Shown here: positions 17,546 through 25,566 of the stretch, in pieces
Position numbering within the stretch: the first letter of the stretch is position 1
Layout: each line of letters opens with the position of its first letter
Assembly (NCBI RefSeq): GCF_001368815.1
Contig: NZ_CTEI01000001.1
Location: 1,116,001 to 1,180,000, forward strand
Reading direction: 5' to 3'
Length of the DNA: 64,000 nt
From: Paraliobacillus sp. PM-2
GTDB taxonomy: Bacteria; Bacillota; Bacilli; Bacillales; Amphibacillaceae
Program-made: the position numbers and the translations under genes
Notes under the pieces: model-generated
The model's database searches: none
Seen by the model: only the letters and a program-made list of their open reading frames with translations
Told to the model about the DNA's origin: nothing

Positions 17546-18502
17546 CTAATATTCCTCCTTGAAACGCTTGGAGATATATCTAGCAATAATATTCATTATT
17601 AAAGTAAATACAAACAATGTCATTGCAACAGCATATAAACTATAGTAAATAGTGGAACCTGCTGGTGCATCTCCACCTGAAACTTCAACAATATAAGCAG
17701 TCATTGTTTGCATCGATTGTGTAATATCGAATGTAAAATTTTTCGAACTTCCACTGGCAATGGTAACAATCATGGTTTCCCCAATTGCTCGAGAAATCCC
17801 CAGTACAAAGGAGGATATAATACCAGACAAAGCAGCTGGAATAATGACACGAAAGGTTACTTCTAATTTAGTTGCCCCTAATGCTAATGCACCTTCTCGC
17901 ATCGCATTTGGAACAGAACTCATGGCATCTTCAGATAGTGATGCAATCATTGGAATAATCATAATTCCCATTACAATACCCGGACTAAGGATATTAGTTG
18001 CTTCTAAACCAGGAATGATCTCTCGTAATAATGGCGTAACAAAAGTAAAAGCAAAGAACCCGTAAACAATAGTTGGTATACCTGCTAATAGCTCCAACAT
18101 TGGCTTTAAAATCCTTCGTACGCGATCTGTTGCATACTCACTCAAATAAACTGCTGTCATTATTCCAATTGGTCCAGCAACTAACATTGCGATAATCGAG
18201 GAAATAATCGTTCCATTAATGAGTGGCAGAATACCAAACTCAGGATTTTGACTTAGTGGTTTTAAAATGGTTCCAGTAAAGAATTCAGCAACAGAAACAC
18301 GTTGAAAAAATTCAAACGTTTCAGTCACTAGCGTTACAACAATTCCGATCGTAGTTAAGACAGATACTAATGCAATCAGTAATAAAAATTTAGGTATAAA
18401 TTTTTCACCAATTGCCAATAAATTTTTTGAGTTTTTATTTTTTTCTAGTAATTTTCTTACTTGAACTGTGCTTTCTGTATTTACATGATTATTAGCTTTC
18501 AT
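17546..18502 (-). CDS. pstC: PstC, phosphate ABC transporter permease
   Basis: This is the second permease subunit of the Pst importer. The 318-residue protein has a soluble N-terminus of about 30 residues, six membrane helices and an EAA motif (REGALALGATKLEVTFRV). AGGGGGG precedes the ATG. It lies between pstS and pstA in a tightly packed operon. Confidence 0.95.
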   Translation of the reverse strand: MKANNHVNTESTVQVRKLLEKNKNSKNLLAIGEKFIPKFLLLIALVSVLTTIGIVVTLVTETFEFFQRVSVAEFFTGTILKPLSQNPEFGILPLINGTIISSIIAMLVAGPIGIMTAVYLSEYATDRVRRILKPMLELLAGIPTIVYGFFAFTFVTPLLREIIPGLEATNILSPGIVMGIMIIPMIASLSEDAMSSVPNAMREGALALGATKLEVTFRVIIPAALSGIISSFVLGISRAIGETMIVTIASGSSKNFTFDITQSMQTMTAYIVEVSGGDAPAGSTIYYSLYAVAMTLFVFTLIMNIIARYISKRFKEEY

Positions 18503-18581
18503 GTCTTACCCCCCTTTACTACTAGCAACAAGAAGAGAGCCACAACCCTCTTCTTTACTTACTAGCATCTTGCTTATTTTT

Positions 18582-19553
18582 TTATTGTAATCCTTCCAAG
18601 AAATCCAGATATGCTTGTACCTCTTCTTCTGGTATAGGAGCAAATCCAGTTTCACCAGCAAATGTATTTACATTGTTCATAACGAATAATGCATAATCTA
18701 ATACTTGTGGCTTCTCTTTCGCATGGTTTACATTTAAATAAGTGAATACAGGTCGAGTAAAATCTGCATAGGCTCCATTTTCATCTATAGTGTCTAGAGA
18801 GGGTTCCACTGGTCCTTCACCAAAGTCAACTTTTACAGCTTGTAAAGAATCTTGGTTGTTCACATAGTAACCAAAGCCAAAGAAGCCAATTGCATTTGGA
18901 TCTTGTGAAATTAATGTTACTAATGTGGAGTATTCTTGTTGTAATTCAATATCCGATACAAGATCTTTCTCTTCCATTATACTTTCATAGAAAAACTCAT
19001 ACGTTCCATGATTTTCATTTGGTCCATAAGTGTTTATTTTTTCGTTTGGCCAATCAGGGTTGATATCTGACCATTTGGTTACACCACCATCAGCCTTGAA
19101 AATATTTATTATTTCTTCTGCGGTCATTTCAGTTGCCCAATCGTTATCAGGGTGAGTGACAATCGTTAATCCATCAAGTGCAACTTTTAATTCCTTCACT
19201 TCCATTCCAAGTTCTTCTGCTCTTGCTGCTTCTTCCTCTTTCATTTGCCTAGAAGCATCATTGAAATCTGTACCATCTTCTGTTAAGAACTTCTCAAATC
19301 CTGCGCTAGTTCCAGAACGTCCTACCTCTACTGATACATTTTCTTGTTCTGTTAGCATGTATTCTTCTGCTAGGCGAGCCATTAAAGGATATACCGTACC
19401 AGATCCATCTACAACAACGCTTCCTTCTAATTCTTCTTGATTTGTTGTATCATCTGAGTCTTCTGAACTGGTATTATCACTGCCACATGCAGCTAGGAAC
19501 GCGATTGTTAGTACGATTAATAATGCAAATCCAATCATTTTCAATTGTTTCAT
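18582..19553 (-). CDS. pstS: PstS, phosphate-binding lipoprotein
   Basis: This extracytoplasmic lipoprotein captures phosphate for PstCAB. The 323-residue protein has a signal peptide ending in the lipobox LAAC (Cys23). An acidic linker (SSEDSDD) precedes a periplasmic-binding-protein fold with phosphate contacts such as DGSGTVYPL, GRSGTSAGFEKF and NDASR. AGGGGG lies 8 bases before the ATG. It is the first gene of the operon, directly behind the Pho box at 19621-19659. Confidence 0.96.
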   Translation of the reverse strand: MKQLKMIGFALLIVLTIAFLAACGSDNTSSEDSDDTTNQEELEGSVVVDGSGTVYPLMARLAEEYMLTEQENVSVEVGRSGTSAGFEKFLTEDGTDFNDASRQMKEEEAARAEELGMEVKELKVALDGLTIVTHPDNDWATEMTAEEIINIFKADGGVTKWSDINPDWPNEKINTYGPNENHGTYEFFYESIMEEKDLVSDIELQQEYSTLVTLISQDPNAIGFFGFGYYVNNQDSLQAVKVDFGEGPVEPSLDTIDENGAYADFTRPVFTYLNVNHAKEKPQVLDYALFVMNNVNTFAGETGFAPIPEEEVQAYLDFLEGLQ

Positions 19554-19605
19554 CTTATTATCCCCCTAATATTTTTTTAAAGGCTTTACTTTCTGCCACA
19601 CCCCT

Positions 19606-19659
19606 ATCATAACGATTAAGTTTTAATTTATAGTTAAGCGAATGTAAAGAATGTGTAAA
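19606..19659 (-). promoter_or_regulatory. Pho box (PhoP direct repeats) and -10 of the pst operon
   Basis: On the minus strand the hexamers TTTACA (19654-19659), TTTACA (19643-19648), TTAACT (19632-19637) and TTAAAA (19621-19626) are spaced exactly 11 bases apart. This is the arrangement bound by phosphorylated PhoP in Bacillus. A -10-like TATGAT (19606-19611) follows about 10 bases downstream, with no separate -35, as in PhoP-activated promoters. It lies about 50 bases before the pstS start. Confidence 0.8.
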
Positions 19660-19673
19660 TAAATTTTGTCAAA

Positions 19674-19712
19674 AAAAAAAAGAGAAAAAGCTTTATTAGC
19701 TTTTCCTCTCTT
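19674..19712 (-). terminator. pbpA terminator
   Basis: On the minus strand the complements of 19698-19712 and 19677-19692 form a stem with a small internal bulge, followed by ten or more U. It lies just after the pbpA stop and upstream of the Pho box. Confidence 0.85.
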
Positions 19713-19719
19713 AATATTG

Positions 19720-21843
19720 TTATTCATTCGTGTCTTCTGAATTTTCTTCAGTTATATTTTTTTCTTGATCTTCTTGATTACGCTGTTCTTTTAGTTCAAA
19801 ATATTTTTTAATAATTCGATTTCCAATATTGTGATGAATACCATTTTGATCATTTCCTGTTCCTGCTCTAGGAACAACAATAGCAAAAGCAACCTCTGGT
19901 TCATCATATGGTGCATAACCAACTAATGTAAGATTATATGTTTGTTCTTGTAACTCGCCATCCTCATACACGTCATTCTGAGCAGTACCTGTTTTAGCAG
20001 CTACTTTATATGGATTGTTGCTCCAATGTCCGCTTGCAGTTCCTTGAGTCACTACTCGTCTAAAACCCTCTTGGACACGATCAATATAATCCTGTTTCAT
20101 AGAAACTCTATTTAGCACATTCGTGTCAAACGATTCCACTACTGGACCCAACGTTTCTTTTGATCCATTTGCTTGACGGATTTCTTTCACCAAATGCGGT
20201 TGGACTCGATATCCATCATTAGCTATCGTCGATACATATTGCGCTAATTGTAAAGTAGTATAGGCATCATACTGACCAAAAGATAAGTATAATAAGTTCC
20301 CTGCCTGAGGGGACGAACCTATAATTCCATTTGATTCATAAGGCAAATCAATACCTGTTTCCACACCTAAACCAAATTGGCTATAATAATTGCGTAAGGT
20401 CTGAAAAGCACCATAATCAAAATTACGCAATGGTTTATTGTATTGGTAATTAGCACTTGCTAAGCGAATCGCAATCTTGGACATATAAATGTTCGAAGAT
20501 TCTTGTATAGCTTCAATATCTGTTATACGTCCCATACGTTTCCATGAGTTGATTTCTTGTGTACCAGCTATCTTGATTGGTCGGTCATCAATGACTGTAC
20601 CCGGATCAATCACACCAGAATCTAATCCCGCCAGAACAGTTGCTCCTTTTATGGTTGAACCTGGCATATTGTTGTTATAAATGGTCCGATATGCTTCATC
20701 ACGAATTTCATTAGTTTCCCTATCACGATGTGCACCTGACATTGCCAATACTTCTCCAGTCTGAGGGTCCATCATTACAACAAGCGCATCCTCCAGATAT
20801 CGGTTTTCAGAAGGATTCGATTTATAAAAACGTTCTAGTTCTTCTTGTGCAATCTTATCGACCGCCTGTTGCAACTTAATATCAACTGTTAAAACCAAAT
20901 CATCTCCACTTTTACCTTTTACAACCGTTTCTTGCCCGATAATCTCATTACTATTGTTAGTAGTAAATTCAATTACTTCCTTTTGTCCTCGTAAAACACT
21001 CTCATATTCCTGTTCTAAGCCACTTGTTCCAACTCGATCATTTCGACTATAACCTCTTGTTAAATAATACGCTTCATTTTCCAGTGGAATTCCTTGATCT
21101 GTCGATGTAATATTGCCGATAAAGGTTGAAAAAGTATCTTCAACCTTAGATACTCGATTCCAATCAATCGTTGCATCAATGCCTTCTAATTCATATAGAT
21201 GTTCAGATACTAATGCATATTCCTTCTCTGTTACATTTTCATTTTTAATAATATGTGGTGTAAACTCTCTGGCTGCATCTAATTCTTTCTTTATCGCAAC
21301 AATGTTCAAGAGGTCAGGATCTGTCCAATCATATTCGTTATAATCTTCTTCAGTTGTCTTGTCTAACATCGCTTGGTATCGATCACCAGCATCCATATCT
21401 TTTTCTTCTTCCGTTAACCGTTCTCCAGCTTCTTTGGCATGAAATAGATACCAATATTCTTTTTTATCTCTTTCTCTAACTAATGAGGCTAATTCTTCTT
21501 CATCCTCAGCCATTGTAATATATTGTGCTAGCTTTCTTGCTAATGTTAATCGCTTTTCTGCTCCGTGTCCATTCTTCGGTGGTGTATAAGTAATCGAAAG
21601 GGTGGATTCATTATCTAAAATTAATTGATGATGTCGATCAAACATTAGACCTCTTGGAACAGAAAGATTGGCTTTTGTACTCTCTGTCTCATCAATTTTT
21701 TTTTGGGCCTCTTCTCCATTTAGTATTTGAACAACACCTAATTGCAAAATCAATAATGAAAACAACACAAAAACAAAAATAAATAATATATTTAAACGAA
21801 AGGGAATTTGTGGTTTATTCTGTTTTTTCTTACTTTTCCCCAT
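19720..21843 (-). CDS. pbpA: Class B penicillin-binding protein 2 (PbpA type)
   Basis: This transpeptidase cross-links lateral-wall peptidoglycan. The 707-residue protein has a cytoplasmic basic N-terminus, a membrane anchor (about 17-40), a dimerisation domain and a C-terminal transpeptidase domain. The active-site motifs are STIK (Ser396), SSN (449-451) and KTGT (617-620). AGGGGG precedes the ATG. The acidic, Asn-rich C-terminal tail is not part of the catalytic fold. In B. subtilis pbpA sits at the same place, next to yqgE and sodA. Confidence 0.94.
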   Translation of the reverse strand: MGKSKKKQNKPQIPFRLNILFIFVFVLFSLLILQLGVVQILNGEEAQKKIDETESTKANLSVPRGLMFDRHHQLILDNESTLSITYTPPKNGHGAEKRLTLARKLAQYITMAEDEEELASLVRERDKKEYWYLFHAKEAGERLTEEEKDMDAGDRYQAMLDKTTEEDYNEYDWTDPDLLNIVAIKKELDAAREFTPHIIKNENVTEKEYALVSEHLYELEGIDATIDWNRVSKVEDTFSTFIGNITSTDQGIPLENEAYYLTRGYSRNDRVGTSGLEQEYESVLRGQKEVIEFTTNNSNEIIGQETVVKGKSGDDLVLTVDIKLQQAVDKIAQEELERFYKSNPSENRYLEDALVVMMDPQTGEVLAMSGAHRDRETNEIRDEAYRTIYNNNMPGSTIKGATVLAGLDSGVIDPGTVIDDRPIKIAGTQEINSWKRMGRITDIEAIQESSNIYMSKIAIRLASANYQYNKPLRNFDYGAFQTLRNYYSQFGLGVETGIDLPYESNGIIGSSPQAGNLLYLSFGQYDAYTTLQLAQYVSTIANDGYRVQPHLVKEIRQANGSKETLGPVVESFDTNVLNRVSMKQDYIDRVQEGFRRVVTQGTASGHWSNNPYKVAAKTGTAQNDVYEDGELQEQTYNLTLVGYAPYDEPEVAFAIVVPRAGTGNDQNGIHHNIGNRIIKKYFELKEQRNQEDQEKNITEENSEDTNE

Positions 21844-21893
21844 TATATTTTTCCCCCTAATTGTATTCAGCTAAAGTTAGTATAACACGTCAT

Positions 21894-23171
21894 TCACCTA
21901 TTTTCATGGGACATTATATCCTCTTTTACATTTGACATCTCATTTTCTGATGAAAATGGGAGTGCTATATCTTTAATTAAAAAGTAAACGAGAAAATGTC
22001 CACACCCTAAGACCAATAACACAATAGGAATAATCGTTTCTGGAGCTGCAAATTGAATACTTATAAGAAAAATGATAATAGAACTTACTCTCCCAATATT
22101 AAGAAACATTTCTCTGACAACAATATATTCAATACGCATTTCTTTCGCTTTCCAGCTTTTACCTATTACATCATAAGTAAGAGAGACATAGGGAACAGTA
22201 AATAACGGATAGGCAATACCAATAATAGCACCATACAGTAACAAAATCGTATAATTCAACTTAAAGATAATAATAAAGATCGCTAAGAATAATGTTATTC
22301 CACCAAATAGAATAGAACGTTTTCTCATATGGGGTTTAACGAAACGAGTGGCTAAATAATAACATAAAAATGAACATCCAGAAAAAACTAGATTAAAGGT
22401 ACCTAACGCTAATTCACTACCAGTTGCAATAAAAACCCAAATCGAAATAACAAAAACAAAGATGCCTTCTCTTAGCCCTTGAAGTATGTGAGCATATAAG
22501 ATACGAGACCAATCCTTATTATTTTTCCTTTCTTTCAAAATTCTCACAAAATAAAATTTACCTTCTGCAGAGCGTCGTTTAATAAAGAAACTGCACGTTA
22601 CAGCGCCAATAAATAACAAGAAGGAAATAGTAAAGATAACCGTATATCCTTGACTATTATCCCATTGTGCAATAATGTACCCAGCAAGGACGGGTCCAAC
22701 CATTCCACCAAAAGATTGCATTAAACCTAGAAACCCATTAAAAAAATCTCTAGTTTCTGGTTCAGTAATTTCAAATGTCAACACGTTAAATGCTAACCAG
22801 TACAAACCATAGCCTATACCTAATAAGCTTCCGAGTAACATATTATAAGTAGCAGCTTTCTCACCAACAAAAAGTACAGTTAAAAAGAAGATGGCTAATG
22901 CGCTAACTCCCAATCGCAAAACTAATACTCGGTCTACTTTTTTTGCCATTTTTCCACCGATAATAAAAGTAATAGGTTGTAGAATATAAACAAACATGTT
23001 GTAAACAGCAATTGAAACATAATCATTTGATTGCTTCCACAAATATATATTTACAAAAGTATTTGACAGAAAAATCGCAAGTGCATACAGACCACCAATG
23101 GTTAACAATAACTTAAGATCTCTATTCACTTCCATATCACCAAGTAGGATATTTATATATTTTTTCTTCAT
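21894..23171 (-). CDS. yqgE: MFS transporter (YqgE type)
   Basis: This is a 425-residue polytopic protein with about 12 hydrophobic segments and the loop pattern of the major facilitator superfamily. The N-terminus is basic and an acidic tail follows the last helix. AAGGAG precedes the ATG. Position between pbpA and sodA equals B. subtilis yqgE. The substrate is unknown, and the fold alone does not distinguish efflux from uptake. Confidence 0.85.
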   Translation of the reverse strand: MKKKYINILLGDMEVNRDLKLLLTIGGLYALAIFLSNTFVNIYLWKQSNDYVSIAVYNMFVYILQPITFIIGGKMAKKVDRVLVLRLGVSALAIFFLTVLFVGEKAATYNMLLGSLLGIGYGLYWLAFNVLTFEITEPETRDFFNGFLGLMQSFGGMVGPVLAGYIIAQWDNSQGYTVIFTISFLLFIGAVTCSFFIKRRSAEGKFYFVRILKERKNNKDWSRILYAHILQGLREGIFVFVISIWVFIATGSELALGTFNLVFSGCSFLCYYLATRFVKPHMRKRSILFGGITLFLAIFIIIFKLNYTILLLYGAIIGIAYPLFTVPYVSLTYDVIGKSWKAKEMRIEYIVVREMFLNIGRVSSIIIFLISIQFAAPETIIPIVLLVLGCGHFLVYFLIKDIALPFSSENEMSNVKEDIMSHENR

Positions 23172-23235
23172 AATCTGTCTCCTTTATGTTCTACTGTTAT
23201 TGTGAACAAAAGAAAACAAGATATGCAGAGACTGT

Positions 23236-23283
23236 CAATCAAAAAAAGAAGCTAAGGAAAAACCTTAGCTTCTTTTTTGATTG
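23236..23283 (-). terminator. sodA terminator
   Basis: The arms 23236-23257 and 23263-23283 form a long near-perfect stem (core GAAGCTAAGG/CCTTAGCTTC) with a 5-base loop and internal U/A tracts. It lies immediately after the sodA stop. Confidence 0.9.
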
Positions 23284-23285
23284 AA

Positions 23286-23897
23286 TTATTTTGCTTGTTG
23301 ATATAATTTTTCTACCTCATCCCAATTCACAATGTTCCAAAAAGCTGAGATGTAATCAGGACGTCTGTTTTGATATTTAAGGTAATATGCATGTTCCCAA
23401 ACGTCCAAACCTAAAATTGGTGTTTTACCTTCCATTATTGGACTATCTTGATTTGGAGTACTTGTAATCTCAAGGCTACCATCGTTTACTACTAACCATG
23501 CCCAACCTGAGCCAAAGCGTCCAGTTGCTGCAGCTTTAAATTTCTCTTTAAACGCATCAAAGCCTCCGAAAGTCTTATTGATATCAGATGCTAATTCACC
23601 TGTTGGTTCACCACCACCATTTGGTGATAATAGCGTCCAGAATAGTGAATGGTTTGCATGACCACCACCATTATTACGTACTGCTGTTCGAATAGATTCT
23701 GGTAAAGCATTCAAATCAGCGATTAATGCATTTAGTGACTTATCTTGTAGGTCTGCATGCCCTTCTAGTGCTGCATTTAATTTTGTTACATACGTGTTAT
23801 GGTGTTTCGTATGGTGAATATTCATTGTTTCTTTGTCAATATGTGGTTCTAACGCATCATATGCATAAGGTAATTCAGGTAATTCAAATTTTGCCAT
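23286..23897 (-). CDS. sodA: Superoxide dismutase (Mn-type)
   Basis: This enzyme dismutates superoxide to oxygen and hydrogen peroxide. The 203-residue protein has the metal ligands His28 (IHHTKHH), His83 (ANHSLFW), and Asp165 and His169 (DVWEHAYY). [11 protein letters not shown] and the length point to the Mn-preferring type, although metal choice cannot be settled by sequence. AAGGAGG precedes the ATG. It is a monocistronic unit with its own promoter and terminator. Confidence 0.96.
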   Translation of the reverse strand: MAKFELPELPYAYDALEPHIDKETMNIHHTKHHNTYVTKLNAALEGHADLQDKSLNALIADLNALPESIRTAVRNNGGGHANHSLFWTLLSPNGGGEPTGELASDINKTFGGFDAFKEKFKAAATGRFGSGWAWLVVNDGSLEITSTPNQDSPIMEGKTPILGLDVWEHAYYLKYQNRRPDYISAFWNIVNWDEVEKLYQQAK

Positions 23898-24220
23898 AAT
23901 TGATTCCTCCTTAAATAGTTATGTAAGAAAAACGTTCACAAAATTTTCGTTTTTCCTTCATACTAATCGTAACAAAGGTACATTAGTGTTGCAATTTATA
24001 TGCTTGGCTTATATTATGCACCCCTTAGATACCCTGTTAGTTTGTATTTACTTATTCCTGTTTTAATAAACTTATCTTTTAAACATTGTTTTATTGCCTT
24101 TTTCTCTCTTCAGTTGCATATATTTCTCAAAATGATCTTTTTTTATACATAAATGTGACCAAACTTTGTATCTTATAATGATTAATGGAGCAACCTATTA
24201 CAGTTGCCATCTACTATATG
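23898..24220. other. Intergenic region between sodA and the DksA-like gene
   Basis: This 323-base stretch holds the sodA promoter at its left end. The rest is AT-rich. A weak GCAAC/GTTGC hairpin near 24192-24209 could end the DksA-like transcript. No ORF with an RBS was seen. Confidence 0.5.
23966..23994 (-). promoter_or_regulatory. sodA sigma-A promoter
   Basis: On the minus strand the -35 is TTGCAA (23989-23994), the spacer is 17 bases and the -10 is TACGAT (23966-23971). It lies about 70 bases upstream of the sodA start. Confidence 0.65.
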
Positions 24221-24574
24221 TTAGGCATGATCCATACAGTACTTTGTCGTCGGTATAGCCATTAAACGCTTGTGATGAATCTCTGTACCACAAACTCTAC
24301 AATTTCCATAAGATCCTGAATCAATGGCTAGTAAGGCTTCATTCACTTCCTTTAATTCTTCTTGCATATGACCTTGTAAAGCTAAGTCTTTTTCTATTTC
24401 AAATAAATTCGATCCTTGATCTGCAGGGTGATTATCATAATTTGACAATTCATTATCTACTTGTTCCTGATGCATATCATTAATAGATGCCTGTTGAGAT
24501 AATAACTTCTGGAGTTTCTCTTTGCGATCTCTTAAAAGCTGTTTTGCTTGTATAAATAGCTCTTCACGTATCAT
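24221..24574 (-). CDS. TraR/DksA family zinc-finger protein (YteA/YocK-like)
   Basis: This is a 117-residue protein with a coiled-coil N-terminal half and the conserved DNHPADQGSNLFEIEKD motif of the Firmicutes YteA-like branch. A C-terminal zinc-finger-like motif follows: C92xxC95 ... C113xxH116. DksA-type proteins bind the RNA polymerase secondary channel. Whether this branch does so is not established here. The protein is shorter than YocK or YteA and ends right after the finger. AAGGGGAT precedes the ATG. Confidence 0.82.
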   Translation of the reverse strand: MIREELFIQAKQLLRDRKEKLQKLLSQQASINDMHQEQVDNELSNYDNHPADQGSNLFEIEKDLALQGHMQEELKEVNEALLAIDSGSYGNCRVCGTEIHHKRLMAIPTTKYCMDHA

Positions 24575-24651
24575 AAGTTTTATCCCCTTTTACTATTGAA
24601 CTTTTGTTTGTATATTTCCATTTTCTATATTTGTTAAACATTTGGTATTTT

Positions 24652-24784
24652 GTCAATTGAAACGGAGAACAAATAAACGAATAAAAAACAAAACACGTCC
24701 TAAAGCAGCTTAACTGCTTTAGGACGTGAACGAAAAATTTCAATTGACTATTCAGACTCACCAACGTCATTTGACGTAGAACCA
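24652..24784. repeat. Nested inverted-repeat segment, possible decayed mobile-element remnant
   Basis: An outer pair GTCAATTGAAA (24652-24662) and TTTCAATTGAC (24738-24748) surrounds a perfect 15-bp hairpin (arms 24694-24708 and 24714-24728, core CGTCCTAAAGCAG). Next to it, 24763-24776 is a near-perfect palindrome (ACGTCATTTGACGT). The inner hairpin is followed by a T-rich stretch on the minus strand and could terminate transcription. The flanking sequence resembles insertion-sequence ends, but no transposase remains. Confidence 0.4.
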
Positions 24785-24788
24785 CAAA

Positions 24789-24820
24789 AAAAGACAAGCA
24801 AATGTTTTTGCTTGTCTTTT
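24789..24820 (-). terminator. tRNA cluster terminator
   Basis: AAAAGACAAGCAAA (24789-24802), a TGTT loop and TTTGCTTGTCTTTT (24807-24820) form a 14-bp perfect stem with U-tract. It is three bases downstream of the last tRNA. Confidence 0.88.
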
Positions 24821-24823
24821 GGA

Positions 24824-24896
<73 letters not shown>

Positions 24897-24922
24897 AAAA
24901 AGTAACGTTTAATATGTATAAA

Positions 24923-25015
24923 TGGCGGAGGAGGAGGGATTCGAACCCCCGCGGGCCGTGAAGCCCCTGTCGGTTTTCAAGACCGATCCCTTCAGCCGGA
25001 CTTGGGTACTCCTCC
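24923..25015 (-). tRNA. tRNA-Ser (TGA)
   Basis: A class II tRNA with a long variable arm (about 16 bases), acceptor GGAGGAG/CTCCTCC, anticodon loop CTTGAAA with TGA, T-loop TTCGAAT, and an encoded CCA at the 3' end. Confidence 0.95.
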
Positions 25016-25028
25016 GTAAATAAAACAA

Positions 25029-25105
25029 TGGTGGACCCTGCAGGATTCGAACCTGCGACCGATCGGTTATGAGCCGATAGCTCTAACCAACTGAGCTAAG
25101 GGTCC
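25029..25105 (-). tRNA. tRNA with CAT anticodon, probably tRNA-Ile2 (lysidine-modified)
   Basis: The acceptor is GGACCCT/AGGGTCC, the anticodon loop CTCATAA with CAT, and the T-loop TTCGAAT, with encoded CCA. The GGACCC acceptor and GGCTCATAACC stem differ from the elongator Met at 25222-25298. They resemble Bacillus tRNA-Ile whose C34 is converted to lysidine by TilS. Initiator identity is unlikely because position 1 pairs with position 72. Confidence 0.88.
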
Positions 25106-25115
25106 AAGTTATATA

Positions 25116-25192
25116 TGGGGCGACCGGTGGGAATCGAACCCACGTATGCCGGAACCACAATCCGGTGCGTTAACCACTTCGCCACGACCGCC
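25116..25192 (-). tRNA. tRNA-His (GTG)
   Basis: The anticodon loop is TTGTGGT with GTG. The 5' G at position -1 is encoded and pairs with C73. The acceptor is GCGGTCG/CGGTCGC with G-U pairs, and CCA is encoded. Confidence 0.95.
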
Positions 25193-25221
25193 ATAGAACA
25201 TTGTTTTTATTAAATTATAAA

Positions 25222-25298
25222 TGGTAGCGGCGGAGGGGATCGAACCCCCGACCTCACGGGTATGAACCGTACGCTCTCGCCAGCTGAGCTACACCGCC
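25222..25298 (-). tRNA. tRNA-Met (CAT), elongator
   Basis: The acceptor is GGCGGTG with a matching 3' strand, the anticodon loop TTCATAC with CAT, and the T-loop TTCGATC, with encoded CCA. The GGCGGTG body matches Bacillus elongator Met rather than initiator. Confidence 0.93.
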
Positions 25299-25301
25299 AT
25301 T

Positions 25302-25376
25302 TGGCTCCACAGGTAGGATTCGAACCTACGACCGATCGGTTAACAGCCGATTGCTCTACCACTGAGCTACTGTGGA
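25302..25376 (-). tRNA. tRNA-Asn (GTT)
   Basis: The acceptor is TCCACAG/CTGTGGA, the anticodon loop CTGTTAA with GTT, and the T-loop TTCGAAT. Discriminator G and CCA are encoded. It is the first gene after the cluster promoter. Confidence 0.95.
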
Positions 25377-25417
25377 ATAGTATGTATAAAAGCTTAATCT
25401 CTTAAGCGACGATATAT

Positions 25418-25446
25418 AATATAACATGTATTTTTTAAATCGTCAA
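25418..25446 (-). promoter_or_regulatory. Promoter of the tRNA cluster
   Basis: On the minus strand the -35 is TTGACG (25441-25446), the spacer is 17 bases and the -10 is TATATT (25418-25423). This strong sigma-A promoter lies about 40 bases upstream of tRNA-Asn and drives Asn-Met-His-Ile2-Ser-Phe. Confidence 0.8.
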
Positions 25447-25524
25447 TATGTTTCTTGAAAATTATTTTGGCAACAAAAATAATATAGCATGTACACGTTG
25501 AACATTCAAGTGTTTTTTTATATT

Positions 25525-25552
25525 AAGGGCTATTTTTTTAAAAATAGCCCTT
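25525..25552. terminator. Terminator of the Na/Pi cotransporter gene
   Basis: AAGGGCTATTTTT (25525-25537) pairs with AAAAATAGCCCTT (25540-25552). U-tracts lie within and around the stem. It sits 15 bases after the minus-strand stop codon. Confidence 0.8.
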
Positions 25553-25566
25553 TTATCATTTCATTT

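Noticed and set aside
24564-24797. 77-codon minus-strand ORF starting inside the tRNA terminator
   Set aside because: It runs through two terminator-like hairpins and the start of the DksA-like gene, with no RBS; it is a product of the inverted-repeat segment.
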